DNA of 35,039 bases from Roseobacter sp. (GCA_024636475.1 JAGXHA010000006.1:1-35039), one strand, 5' to 3'; positions 1-6,866 are shown, counted from the first letter of the stretch. Numbers and translations are program-made. Notes: a model not told the origin generated them from the letters alone.

Positions 1-127
1 ACGACGACACCTCAGCTTGGATCGCCGTGTGCAAAAGCGCCTTCGCGCCATTCTGGATCACCTCCGTCAGCGGATCCGGTGAAAATTCTGATGGCAGTTC
101 GAATGGTATAACAGTAGATTTGGCCAT
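1..127 (-). CDS. IS256-family (mutator type) transposase, N-terminal fragment cut by window edge
   Basis: Reading the minus strand from the ATG at 127 gives 42 residues beginning MAKSTVIPFELP and continuing with DPLTEVIQNGAKALL. This is the recognisable N-terminus of IS256-family DDE transposases of alphaproteobacteria. An AAAGGA ribosome-binding site lies just upstream of the ATG. The rest of the gene, including the DDE catalytic core, is beyond the left edge. The roughly 100 bases between this ATG and about position 225 should be the non-coding end of the insertion sequence with its terminal inverted repeat. I cannot delimit that repeat because only one end is present. The family assignment rests on remembered similarity. 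Confidence 0.8.
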   Translation of the reverse strand, partial: MAKSTVIPFELPSEFSPDPLTEVIQNGAKALLHTAIQAEVSS

Positions 128-228
128 GGTGGCATATCCTTTCTCTTTGAGACTGACGGCGTCTTTCAACACCGCCATGATATGCCGCCCGCTTCAGGCC
201 ATCACCAACTTTCGGGCATAACTCGTCT
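128..228 (-). mobile_element. Terminal end of the IS256-family element (approximate)
   Basis: This is the leader between the transposase start and the point where the neighbouring protease reading frame stops looking like a protease. Protease similarity persists to the residues DLALLKT (about 226-246). The following nine residues, SYARKLVMA and a stop, have no place in that family and so probably come from the IS end. The exact boundary and target-site duplication cannot be fixed without the other end. Confidence 0.5.
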
Positions 229-1207
229 TCAAAAGTGCTAGATCGAATGCTTCAGAAGCGTCTACAAGCGTAGCTCCTACACCATCCACACTAAGCTCAG
301 TGCAACCCTCAACAACGTGTGCATTAGTTAGAACATACCCATCACCTGAAACCACAAAGCCAGAACCAGAACTGCTAGTTGATTTGGCTTTAGCTTTCGG
401 TTCAGGGCTAGGTGAAGTTTGTTCATCAGCATCGCCGGAGTTTACGAAAGCTACCGTCCGTCGCACAACCTCCATCAGTTTACCGTCAGCCTCAAGGCCG
501 AATGCAGGACTCCGGCCCATAGCTATACTGGAAGTCACAGCCGAAAAAGTGTTTATGTCCCATGCCTTTGCCGAAACCATCACAGTAGACCATGCGCCGT
601 TGATAAAATTCGATCGCGTATAGAGTTTTGAATTATCTTCCAGTGTCGCTGACGAAACCACAAAATTTCTTTTCCGCACAGAGTATGGCTCAAAGCTTTT
701 GGCGTGAACATCAAGTGTATAATTATGAGTGTTAGCCGCCGTCTGCTGACTCAAGCGGCCAACTGAAATCGACAGGCTACTGGCAGCATGACGAAAATTG
801 AGAAAGTTCTCGCTTGGTGGATCTTGAAGCAATGTCTTTTCAGGAAGCATCACAGACATATCAAGTGCAGAAAAATACTGCATATCCCATCCGTCGCGTT
901 CGTTTCGTTCATGAAAGCTGAAAGCCAGTGCCGCCGTATGCCACTCCTCAGAAGAAGTGCTAAATTCTTTGTAGGAATATCGCTGCATCGCCTCACGGCT
1001 CAAGCGGCCCCAGTCACCATCCAATAAACCGACATAGTGGCCCTCAAAGGCAAGTGCTGCCTGCAGATATCGCCTCTCACCAAATGTGAGGCCAGCGGAA
1101 CTGAAATTTTGAAATAACGCCTCGTAGTTTTGCGATTTACCAACAGTAGCCGAGACCATGAATATCAGCGAGAACAGGATAGTTCCCAACCAGTGCATCC
1201 TGAACAT
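194..1207 (-). pseudogene. Secreted trypsin-like serine protease, C-terminally truncated by IS insertion
   Basis: The protein is 337 aa with an N-terminal signal peptide (LGTILFSLIFMVSATVGKS). A short peptidoglycan-binding-like repeat follows (GHYVGLLDGDWGRLSREAM, about residues 56-74), then a long unassigned middle region and a Ser-rich linker (about 271-281). The protease domain begins at GSGFVVSGDGYVLTNAHVVEGC, which carries the catalytic His of the HtrA/trypsin fold. The catalytic Asp is in AFDLALLK. Translation then enters the IS sequence and stops, so the GNSGGP segment with the nucleophilic serine is missing. The start at 1207 is supported by an AGGAGGG site five bases upstream. The product is almost certainly inactive as a protease. 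The remaining 3' part should lie beyond the IS copy, outside the window. Confidence 0.8.
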
Positions 1208-1454
1208 ATATCCCTCCTGTAACTTTCAAAGGATGCCACAACGCCACTAACATCGACAATGCGTGCTAGCAGTTTATCTCGAAATTTGGTCGAATTTGAG
1301 GCGCTTAATGGTCCGTTCTCGCGATTCCCTCACCTTAACACTCGTCTGGTCAAATCGGCACGGAACGCGACTGAGCAGTTTCATACTTTCGATAGTGGAG
1401 TAAGCGGTCACTGACGTTGCCTTGAAGTCACACGTTCTCACCTCAGCCAAGCTC
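1208..1454. other. Gene-free stretch between truncated protease and integrative element
   Basis: About 245 bases with no convincing reading frame on either strand. It must contain the protease promoter and should contain the distal junction of the integrative element to the right. I compared it by eye with the 5700-6180 flank for a direct repeat and found none I would defend. Confidence 0.4.
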
Positions 1455-1700
1455 TCATGCTGTTTTGCTTAGAAGCGAAACCAACCGCCGCAATTCCTGC
1501 ATTTCCTTTGTTCGCAACCCATGCCGATAGTTAGGATGAGCTGCACCAGAAAGTTGACCACCGCCAGCGCCATGCATCCGGCATACCGCCCAGCCGCGCA
1601 CCGCAGGATTTTTGCATAGAAAACCTGAGCGTTTTGAGTGCGCAGTACATCGCGGCGACGCACGCGCCCTTTGCATGGGGTTGCCGTCACTTTTCACCAT
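1455..1700 (-). CDS. HGGxSTG-like small mobile-element protein
   Basis: 81 aa. The segment CTAHSKRSGFLCKNP followed by CRMHGAGGG and HPNYRHGLRTKEM resembles the small Cys/His-rich proteins annotated as HGGxSTG-domain proteins in phages and integrative elements. The paired Cys and His residues (CxxH, C, CxxH) suggest metal binding, but the function is unknown. The ATG at 1700 was preferred over the longer frame starting at 1757 because it has a GGGGGAGG ribosome-binding site about five bases upstream. With this start the gene overlaps the end of the preceding gene by 14 bases, so translation is probably coupled. It is the last gene of the minus-strand element operon. Confidence 0.65.
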   Translation of the reverse strand: MVKSDGNPMQRARASPRCTAHSKRSGFLCKNPAVRGWAVCRMHGAGGGQLSGAAHPNYRHGLRTKEMQELRRLVSLLSKTA

Positions 1701-2220
1701 CAACCCTCCCCCCGGTGCTGACATCGCCCACGATGGCCTGTCCGCTGCTCTCCACATTCACACGCTCGACGCGGACGGTCTGCTGGGCCTTGGCGCGGTA
1801 TTTCTTGAGCGCGTCCATCTGGGCGAGGTAGGTGCGGCTGAGCCGTGTCATGGACCGCTCTAAGCTTTCGCGTATATCTGTGCTGTCTTGGTAAGTCATC
1901 CGTTCGGATATTGAGGTCATGGCGATGTGCGTTGCTGTCATCTGAGAAATCAACATCGCTTCAAGTGCGTCTTGTGGCTCAGTTTCTGCAAAGATTGCCG
2001 AGACAAAGGTTGCGTGTTTCTCTGCCGATTTGCCGAGTGCGGATATGGCGGTCGTGTAAACGCCAAAAGCGGCGTCATAGGTTCGCATCCCCATAAGTGT
2101 TTCAATCTTCATGTCGGGACTGACTTTGCCAACGAAATTTCCATCCGCGCCCTTTTCAAGTTTAGGATATTGCCGAAGTGGCTTCTGATGTTCGATCTGC
2201 TCTTTGCTGTTGTCCGTCAT
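1687..2220 (-). CDS. Conserved mobile-element protein of unknown function
   Basis: 177 aa, soluble, with no signal peptide or membrane segment. The middle is predicted helical with Met/Ala/Glu-rich segments. The C-terminus AQMDALKKYRAKAQQTVRV, followed by VERVNVESSGQAIVG, matches a tail I recognise from uncharacterised proteins of alphaproteobacterial prophages and integrative elements. In those elements it usually sits next to the small Cys/His-rich gene, as here. No catalytic motif is visible. A structural or small-terminase-like role has not been shown, and I do not assign one. Confidence 0.6.
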   Translation of the reverse strand: MTDNSKEQIEHQKPLRQYPKLEKGADGNFVGKVSPDMKIETLMGMRTYDAAFGVYTTAISALGKSAEKHATFVSAIFAETEPQDALEAMLISQMTATHIAMTSISERMTYQDSTDIRESLERSMTRLSRTYLAQMDALKKYRAKAQQTVRVERVNVESSGQAIVGDVSTGGRVDGEK

Positions 2221-2221
2221 A

Positions 2222-2415
2222 TATGCTTTCCTTCACTGTGATTGGTTCGTCCGAATGTCCCGACCTCATCCACCTGCCTATGGCTAGATGTATATATGTC
2301 CTGCTTATTGTGACGCGGCGCTGTGCTGATTTGGCCCAAAGCGTCACATATTCAGTGCATGACCTTGCCAAGCGCAAAACGATGCACGGTATTTGTGACA
2401 AGGTATGCACGGTAT
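2222..2415. promoter_or_regulatory. Repeat-rich control region of the integrative element
   Basis: This non-coding stretch separates the winged-helix gene from the two distal genes. It holds two direct copies of ATGCACGGTATT (2382-2393 and 2405-2416) whose starts are 23 bases apart, roughly two helical turns. It also holds an inverted pair, GTGACGC and GCGTCAC, in the 2310-2350 region. The spacing and repetition fit an operator or a small iteron-like origin. The next gene on this strand (2220) would be transcribed from here. Confidence 0.45.
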
Positions 2416-2805
2416 TCATGCGGGGATTCTCCATTTTTTGAACGCCAGCGATGCTTTGCCACCATCCATGATAGGGGCCTCTGCCAGCGCCCAAGTCGAT
2501 GCGCGACCGACGCCGGAGGGGCCAAGATGCGGTGCGCGGGTCAGGTGGATGAAACCGCGTTCCTCTAACATCTTGAACCACGGCCCAACCGTGTTGCGGT
2601 GTACGTGCAATGCAATCGCTGCGTCGCGGTGGCTTAGGAATATCTCGCCATTGTTCGCGCCGTTGTATCGCCGTTTGAGTTCGATATAGAGCGCGCGGGG
2701 GCCAGGGGGCAGGGTGGCCCATGCTTGCGTTGCCAATACCCATTCGGGAAGCTGGACGAAACGCCCAGCCCCCCTTTTCTTGTGCTTGTAGGGTTTGCCT
2801 GCCAT
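2416..2805 (-). CDS. Winged-helix / HTH DNA-binding protein of the integrative element
   Basis: 129 aa. The sequence GRFVQLPEWVLATQAWATL, then ALYIELKRRYNG, NNGEIFLSHRDAAIALHVH and MLEERGFIHL, is the pattern of the helix-turn-helix proteins carried on alphaproteobacterial plasmids and integrative elements. The HTH is about residues 55-85 (SHRDAAIALHVHRNTVGPWF). It is probably a transcriptional or replication-associated DNA-binding protein. The start at 2805 was chosen because its ATG overlaps the stop of the preceding small gene as TGATG. The longer frame to 2934 would overlap that gene by 130 bases. The N-terminus is very basic (GKPYKHKKRGAGR). Confidence 0.7.
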   Translation of the reverse strand: MAGKPYKHKKRGAGRFVQLPEWVLATQAWATLPPGPRALYIELKRRYNGANNGEIFLSHRDAAIALHVHRNTVGPWFKMLEERGFIHLTRAPHLGPSGVGRASTWALAEAPIMDGGKASLAFKKWRIPA

Positions 2806-2975
2806 CAGCGTTTGTCCACCGTGATACAGGCCAGCCAGACGCGCACCGCGGTCAGTTGAGATGAGCATCCGCCAACGGATACCCAAGCGGCCTCTGCGGC
2901 CCCCTCCGCGCCTTTGCGGGCCATGATGTGCCACTTACCATTGTGACGGGTTAGGTGGGTGTGCAGGTCAGTCAT
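2805..2975 (-). CDS. Small hypothetical protein (56 aa) in the element operon
   Basis: The product starts MTDLHTHLTRHNGKWHIMARKG and has no recognised domain. Evidence for a real gene is its packing: its ATG overlaps the stop of the 33-residue gene upstream, its TGA overlaps the ATG of the winged-helix gene downstream, and a GGGGGC purine run sits ahead of the start. The wording HNGKWHIMARKG resembles short phage proteins of unknown role. Confidence 0.5.
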   Translation of the reverse strand: MTDLHTHLTRHNGKWHIMARKGAEGAAEAAWVSVGGCSSQLTAVRVWLACITVDKR

Positions 2976-3069
2976 GCTTGCCCCCATAGTGCAGCGCTGC
3001 GATTAGGCGGGCTTGGGTGGCGGTAAGGCCATAGCGAGCGCATAGGCGGCGAATGAGTGCAGGGGTCAT
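2968..3069 (-). CDS. Very small HTH-like protein (33 aa)
   Basis: The frame encodes MTPALIRRLCARYGLTATQA followed by RLIAALHYGGKHD. The sequence from LIRRLCARYGLTATQARLIAAL reads as two helices with a turn, and resembles short HTH-like proteins found in rhizobial and roseobacter elements. It overlaps the upstream gene by ATGA and the downstream gene by eight bases, consistent with translational coupling in a chain. Its size means that automatic gene callers are likely to miss it. The function is unknown; a small DNA-binding or adaptor peptide is a guess. Confidence 0.5.
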   Translation of the reverse strand: MTPALIRRLCARYGLTATQARLIAALHYGGKHD

Positions 3070-3353
3070 TGCGACAACCCCAGATCTGCCAAGGAGCGGG
3101 CCGATGGTGGAAAGCGCAGTGCGCTCCGGTCAACGCCTTCTTTCAGAGAATAATACGCCACGTTCTGCGGCCCGCGATACTCCGCATGGATGGGCCAGCC
3201 GTAGTGATGGCGCAGGCGGTGGATGATTGCGCCAAGCCGCCAGCCGCGCACCTCTCTTATTTCGGTGCGGTGGCTGATTGTGCGCTTGTCCAGCAAGGCC
3301 TTGCAGGTCCAGAACACTTGAGATTCGCTGGAATAGAATTGATCGTTTGACAT
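3066..3353 (-). CDS. Helix-turn-helix (HTH_39-like) element protein
   Basis: 95 aa from MSNDQFYSS. Residues about 28-66 (ISHRTEIREVRGWRLGAIIH, then RLRHHYGWPIHAEYRG) fit the winged-helix layout of HTH_39-type proteins: a switch segment, a recognition helix containing an IxxLR-like turn, and then a G-W-P-I-x-A-E-Y strand. The start at 3353 has an AAGGA site eight bases upstream; longer frames to 3440 have none as good. It is the first of four genes that overlap successively by a few bases. A regulatory role in the element is inferred from the fold only. Confidence 0.6.
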   Translation of the reverse strand: MSNDQFYSSESQVFWTCKALLDKRTISHRTEIREVRGWRLGAIIHRLRHHYGWPIHAEYRGPQNVAYYSLKEGVDRSALRFPPSARSLADLGLSQ

Positions 3354-3465
3354 TGGGAAATCCTTACGGTTGATGCCGCAAGGCGCTGGGGGTAGGGTGC
3401 AAACATTCCTGTCACGGAAAACGCTACATCCGCCGCCCATGCACCTTGCATGGCGGGGGGTGTGG

Positions 3466-3636
3466 TTATTCAGTATTTGCCTGAAGTGTGGCGTCGATAT
3501 CGGCTTCGTTCCAGAAGAGACGCGAGCCGAGTTTTACAGGCTTGGGAAGTCGGCCCAGTTCAACGTCCCTGTAAATTGTCGTGCGACCCCTGCCACCTAG
3601 TTTTGCTTGGAGGTCGCTGAAAGAAAGATATCTCAT
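3466..3636 (-). CDS. AlpA-family excisionase-like transcriptional regulator
   Basis: 56 aa. MRYLSFSDLQAKLGGRGRTT, then IYRDVELGRLPKPVKLGSRL and FWNEADI, is a textbook AlpA/MerR-like single HTH: S-D-L-x-x-x-L-G, IYR, G-x-L-P-x-P-V-K-L-G-x-R and F-W-x-x-x-D-I. AlpA proteins regulate or assist excision in P4-like elements and act with the tyrosine integrase, which lies 0.8 kb away. The ATG at 3636 has an AAGGAAAC ribosome-binding site; the frame is open to a GTG at 3654. A 9-bp inverted repeat directly upstream is a candidate operator. Confidence 0.85.
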   Translation of the reverse strand: MRYLSFSDLQAKLGGRGRTTIYRDVELGRLPKPVKLGSRLFWNEADIDATLQANTE

Positions 3637-3645
3637 TTTTGTTTC

Positions 3646-3677
3646 CTTATGCACGATTTTAATCCGTGGTGCATAAG
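3646..3677. promoter_or_regulatory. Palindromic operator candidate upstream of the AlpA-like gene
   Basis: CTTATGCAC (3646-3654) and its perfect reverse complement GTGCATAAG (3669-3677) are separated by 14 bases. The left arm extends as ATGCACGATTTT, which matches 10 of 12 positions of the direct repeats near 2382-2416. The right arm contains CCGTGGTGCAT (3664-3674), found again exactly at 5777-5787 upstream of the integrase. Autoregulation by the AlpA-like protein or another element repressor is inferred. Confidence 0.5.
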
Positions 3678-3703
3678 TGGACGGTTTTGCTAGCTATTGC
3701 ATG

Positions 3704-4477
3704 TTAGGTATCTATGTCGTTTTTTTTGTCTGTTGAAGAATAAATACTCGATATATCCAACACGTCCTCGTAGACAGTTTTATCCCAACCTATTTTGGAT
3801 GATGGATTTAGCGCATTTTTGGGTGGGTCGAAAGAAGCCCAACGAACCATCATTTTTCGACTTGCTACGAATTCCTTTCGCAATTGTTCTTTGTCTGGAT
3901 GGACCATGAGATTTTTAATTTCCGTGTAGCTTGTTTCACGTCCACAGACGGTCAGCGCCTCCGCTACGGCATCGCACGCACTATGTTTGTTTGAACCTTC
4001 ATCATTCCTCGTTAGTTTGAGGCCGTAGTCGGCTACCAACTCCAGCGTAAGGCTCCACAATAAACCCAGTTCCAGCCAATTCTTTTTACGCGGGCGACTT
4101 CGCCGCTTGGGCCGCTTCGCGTGACCGCTTAAGACCGCGCTTGCAAAAATACGCAAACCTTCAGGGAGCGGCATATCTGAACGCAAGTTCGTGGAACAAA
4201 TTTCGAGGCAATAGTCAAAAAAACTTTCTTCAGAAAGCGCAAGGTTAACCAATAAATTGGCAATGTGAGGCTGTACTTCGAAGTAAAGGGTAAAGCTTTT
4301 GTCATGCTGTTCAGCGGTCTCAAAGGCATTTAGTTGTCGGTGGTTTTGTTGAATATTCTTTGAGAAACCTAAGATTGAATCACCAACGGTACTTTCAGGG
4401 TAGTCTATCTTGCCATCTACAATTAACTCTTCAACTCGATCGCAAACGTAGTTGGTAGCGTTTCGATAATCCATCAT
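3704..4477 (-). CDS. Unknown cargo protein coupled to the integrase
   Basis: 257 aa, soluble, not recognised. Visible features are an acidic helical N-terminal half, a very basic patch near residues 118-131 (KRPKRRSRPRKK), and a tail rich in Ser, Asp and Lys. A segment NLMVHPDKEQLRKEFVASRK near residues 188-207 looks helical. No nuclease, NTPase or toxin motif is evident. Its ATG overlaps the integrase stop (ATGA), so it is co-translated with the integrase. It uses more A/T-ending codons than its neighbours, suggesting separate acquisition. Its place between integrase and regulator is the usual cargo slot of small integrative elements and phage satellites. Defence or immunity is possible but unsupported by motif. 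Confidence 0.6.
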   Translation of the reverse strand: MMDYRNATNYVCDRVEELIVDGKIDYPESTVGDSILGFSKNIQQNHRQLNAFETAEQHDKSFTLYFEVQPHIANLLVNLALSEESFFDYCLEICSTNLRSDMPLPEGLRIFASAVLSGHAKRPKRRSRPRKKNWLELGLLWSLTLELVADYGLKLTRNDEGSNKHSACDAVAEALTVCGRETSYTEIKNLMVHPDKEQLRKEFVASRKMMVRWASFDPPKNALNPSSKIGWDKTVYEDVLDISSIYSSTDKKNDIDT

Positions 4478-5664
4478 CTTGAGAATACCCTAACTACTTC
4501 AGTCTCTTCGCCTACGATGGTGCTCGCCCACCGCTCCATAAGCGCCCGCCTTTGCTCTAGAAAGTCTGTCCGCTTGTAAGCCTGAACCGTCTTGGACCCG
4601 ACCATGTGGCTGATGCACATTTCGGCCACGTCATGCGGTGCGTTTGTCGCCTCTGCCAGCCAGACGCGTAGAGATGTGCGGAAACCGAGGGGGCGTTCTT
4701 TCATGCCGCGTCGATCCATCAGGGCGGTCATCGTCATGTCGGAAATGACGCCGCGCTTAACGCCGGGAAACAGCAACCCGTCGCGGGCGAATTTGCGGGC
4801 CTCTTCAATCACGCGGTGGGCTTCTGACGACAAGGGGATGCGAAAGTCCTTGGTCGCGTCCTTGCGGCCTTTCATGCCCTCTGCGGGGATGGTCCACACG
4901 TCACCGTCGATCTGGTCCACGTGGATATTGCGTAGGGGGCCAGACCGCGCACCCGTCAGGATAAGCAACCGCAAGGCCAGTTCTGTAATGCTGCCCCCAA
5001 GCGATTGATAGAACGCTGGCACGTCCTGCCACGGCAACGCTGGCACGTTTGTTACCGTGTGGCGTTGCTTGCCTAATAGCGCCTTGGCCTTGTCGGTCGC
5101 TTGCAGATCCACCTCTAGGCCCAGCGCCGCCGCGTGACGCAGAACGATGCCGAGACGGTTCATTGCCTTGTCGGCGGTCGCGGCTTTGGTGTGCCAGATC
5201 GGGGCTAAGGTGTCGCGGATATCTTTCTGGTCGATATCAGCCACAGGCACTTGGCCCAGCTTGGGCAAGATGTGCAATTCCAGCGGTGAAAACCAACGGC
5301 CCGCCGTGCCATCGCCTTTGAGTTCGGCCTTGCGGCTTTCAAATGCGTCCAGCGCGATATCGGTCAGCTTGTGGATATTGCGCGCCGCCTCACGTCGCTG
5401 GCGTTCGCGTTCCTTGATCGGGTCCAGACCTTGCCGCACCAACGCCCGCCATTGTTCGGCAGAGACGCGCGCCTCTTTCAACGAAACGTCGGGATATGCC
5501 CCAAGCCCCATTTCGCGCCGCCTGCCGTGAGGTGTGACGCGCAGCACCCATTGCGCGCCGCCATCCGGTCGCTTGACCAGCCACAGGCCCCCACCGTCCG
5601 CATGTTTGCCAGCGGGGGCGGCCTTTACTGTCGATGCGCTTAGTCGATTTGTAGCACGGGTCAT
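4474..5664 (-). CDS. int: Tyrosine recombinase / integrase (DUF4102 N-terminal arm-binding type)
   Basis: 396 aa. The N-terminus (KHADGGGLWLVKRPDGGAQW, then RREMGLGAYPDVSLKEAR) is the DUF4102 arm-binding domain of P4-like integrases. The catalytic domain has the first Arg in LLILTGARSG, a Lys-bearing beta segment (KGRKDATKDFRIPLS), the second Arg in LGFRTSLRVW, His in MCISHMVGSK and Tyr in TVQAYKRTDFLEQRRAL. The residue normally His in the HxxR box is Leu here. It drives integration of the surrounding element. ATG 5664 was preferred to an upstream TTG at 5682 because a GAGAGGGG site precedes it. The stop overlaps the next gene. Confidence 0.9.
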   Translation of the reverse strand: MTRATNRLSASTVKAAPAGKHADGGGLWLVKRPDGGAQWVLRVTPHGRRREMGLGAYPDVSLKEARVSAEQWRALVRQGLDPIKERERQRREAARNIHKLTDIALDAFESRKAELKGDGTAGRWFSPLELHILPKLGQVPVADIDQKDIRDTLAPIWHTKAATADKAMNRLGIVLRHAAALGLEVDLQATDKAKALLGKQRHTVTNVPALPWQDVPAFYQSLGGSITELALRLLILTGARSGPLRNIHVDQIDGDVWTIPAEGMKGRKDATKDFRIPLSSEAHRVIEEARKFARDGLLFPGVKRGVISDMTMTALMDRRGMKERPLGFRTSLRVWLAEATNAPHDVAEMCISHMVGSKTVQAYKRTDFLEQRRALMERWASTIVGEETEVVRVFSR

Positions 5665-6179
5665 ATTCGGCCCCCCTCTCAATCCCCCTCAACATATGGT
5701 ATGCCGTGGGGTGTTGTGAAGTGCCATTGGTCATGAATATGAATAAATACCCTTATTTTATTGAGGCTTGGGTGTGCCGTGGTGCATCAAGATATAGAAC
5801 TTGGATGCCCCCCGCCCGCACCATGGCCTGAAATCAGACCAACGGTCCCTTATCTGTGTTCAGCATGAAGCTTGGCGCGCCCTTTGATGAAGGTTTGCGC
5901 TGTCATTGGCCAAGGTTGCAATTTTTATGGACCGACTGCTATCTATGGTGGAATATTTCTTCTACGTCGCGATTCGAGGATATGGATTTTTCAAGAAAAG
6001 ATTGTTTCCGAACAGGTCGGTTTATAAGCTCTTAATATTTTTAAGTGCATGATCGGCTTGCAATTATATAGCGCATTGCGCCGCCCGTAAAACAGCCCGT
6101 TTCCCTTTTTCTTCTAATTCTACTTACCCATTTTATCATTTTATTTTTGCCAATTCTATTTCAATAGGGATTTAAACCA
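5665..6179. other. Integrase-side flank of the element, gene-free
   Basis: About 500 bases without a convincing gene. TGCCGTGG occurs at 5702-5709 and 5775-5782 (73 bases, about seven helical turns), and CCGTGGTGCAT at 5777-5787 repeats the site beside the AlpA-like gene. These are reasonable integrase or excisionase arm sites. From about 5990 the DNA becomes noticeably AT-rich up to the next gene. No tRNA or tmRNA 3' end, the usual target for this integrase class, is visible, so the attachment site remains unlocated. Confidence 0.45.
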
Positions 6180-6866
6180 ATGAATTACACATCGACCAAA
6201 TTGCTATCGGCACTGTCTTGTCCCCAAGATAAATCGCTGCGGGACATCAACTTTGCCCCGCTTGGCGCAGCGGCCTGGACCACATCCGGGGATCTGGCGC
6301 AGAACGGTATCACGGCCATCGCGCAGGCAGCGTCTGGTGCCATGCGCAGTGGTCAGGGGTTTGATCCGACGCGCGATTCCGTTTCGGCAAGCATCAAGAA
6401 TTCGCTGCTTCTGGCGGCTGCACAGGGGTATAGTCGGTTGGCCATCCCTTTCATCGTGTCGGGCATTTTCAAGGACCGGATAGATCCCGGTGCGCGAAAG
6501 CCTGAGATTGCCTTTATTATCACCCAGTCCATTGCGAACTCTCGTGGCTCCGTCGATGTCGTCATCGTCGCTTGGGACCCTTCTGATAAGGCGCTATTTG
6601 ATCAATATGTGCGCGACGTGAACGACCCGGGCATCACCGTGCAAAAAGGTAGCATCACCGATTTTAGCTGTCACCACTGCCCTGCAATTGTGAACGCGGC
6701 CAACATGGAGGTCGTTTCGGCTGCGGCCTGTCAGGGCATATTGCAAAGGCGGTCAATGGGGGCGTCGATGGGGGACCAAAATCGGGTGCCATCGACCAAG
6801 AGGCGCAAGGGATTATCACCGCATTCTGGCAGACCAACCCAAACCCATAGGGTCAAATGCCAGTGA
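6180..6866 (+). pseudogene. Macrodomain-like protein with reversed half-domain order and a frameshift
   Basis: The frame from 6180 first encodes a segment resembling the second half of a macrodomain (ITAIAQAASGAMRSGQGFDP, then IKNSLLLAAAQGYSRLAIPF, IVSGIF and VDVVIVAW). It then encodes GSITDF...PAIVNAANMEVV, the ADP-ribose-binding first strand-loop that normally opens the fold. At about 6720 similarity leaves this frame and continues one base back: the frame starting GGC at 6725 reads GLSGHIAKAVNGGVDGG and GAIDQEAQGIITAFWQTNPN, then stops at 6850. A one-base deletion is therefore likely. The in-frame tail to 6866 is Arg-rich nonsense. A TAGGGA site precedes the ATG. Macrodomains bind or hydrolyse ADP-ribose; activity here is doubtful unless the shift is a sequence error. 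Confidence 0.65.

Noticed and set aside
2162..2743. 193-residue minus-strand frame
   Set aside because: Runs through the winged-helix gene in another frame, Arg/Pro/His-rich composition without family resemblance; the 2416-2805 gene explains the region.
3437..3453. Seven-base stem (CCATGCA / TGCATGG) between the AlpA-like gene and the next gene
   Set aside because: No T-run and short; could be a weak element of the ATGCAC set but not strong enough to list as a terminator.
5700..6180. tRNA-type attachment site next to the integrase
   Set aside because: Looked for a T-loop (GGTTCGAATCC-like) and CCA end; none found, and no matching repeat at 1208-1454.
6715..6725. Programmed -1 frameshift in the macrodomain-like gene
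   Set aside because: No X-XXY-YYZ slippery sequence or downstream stem is apparent; a deletion is simpler.
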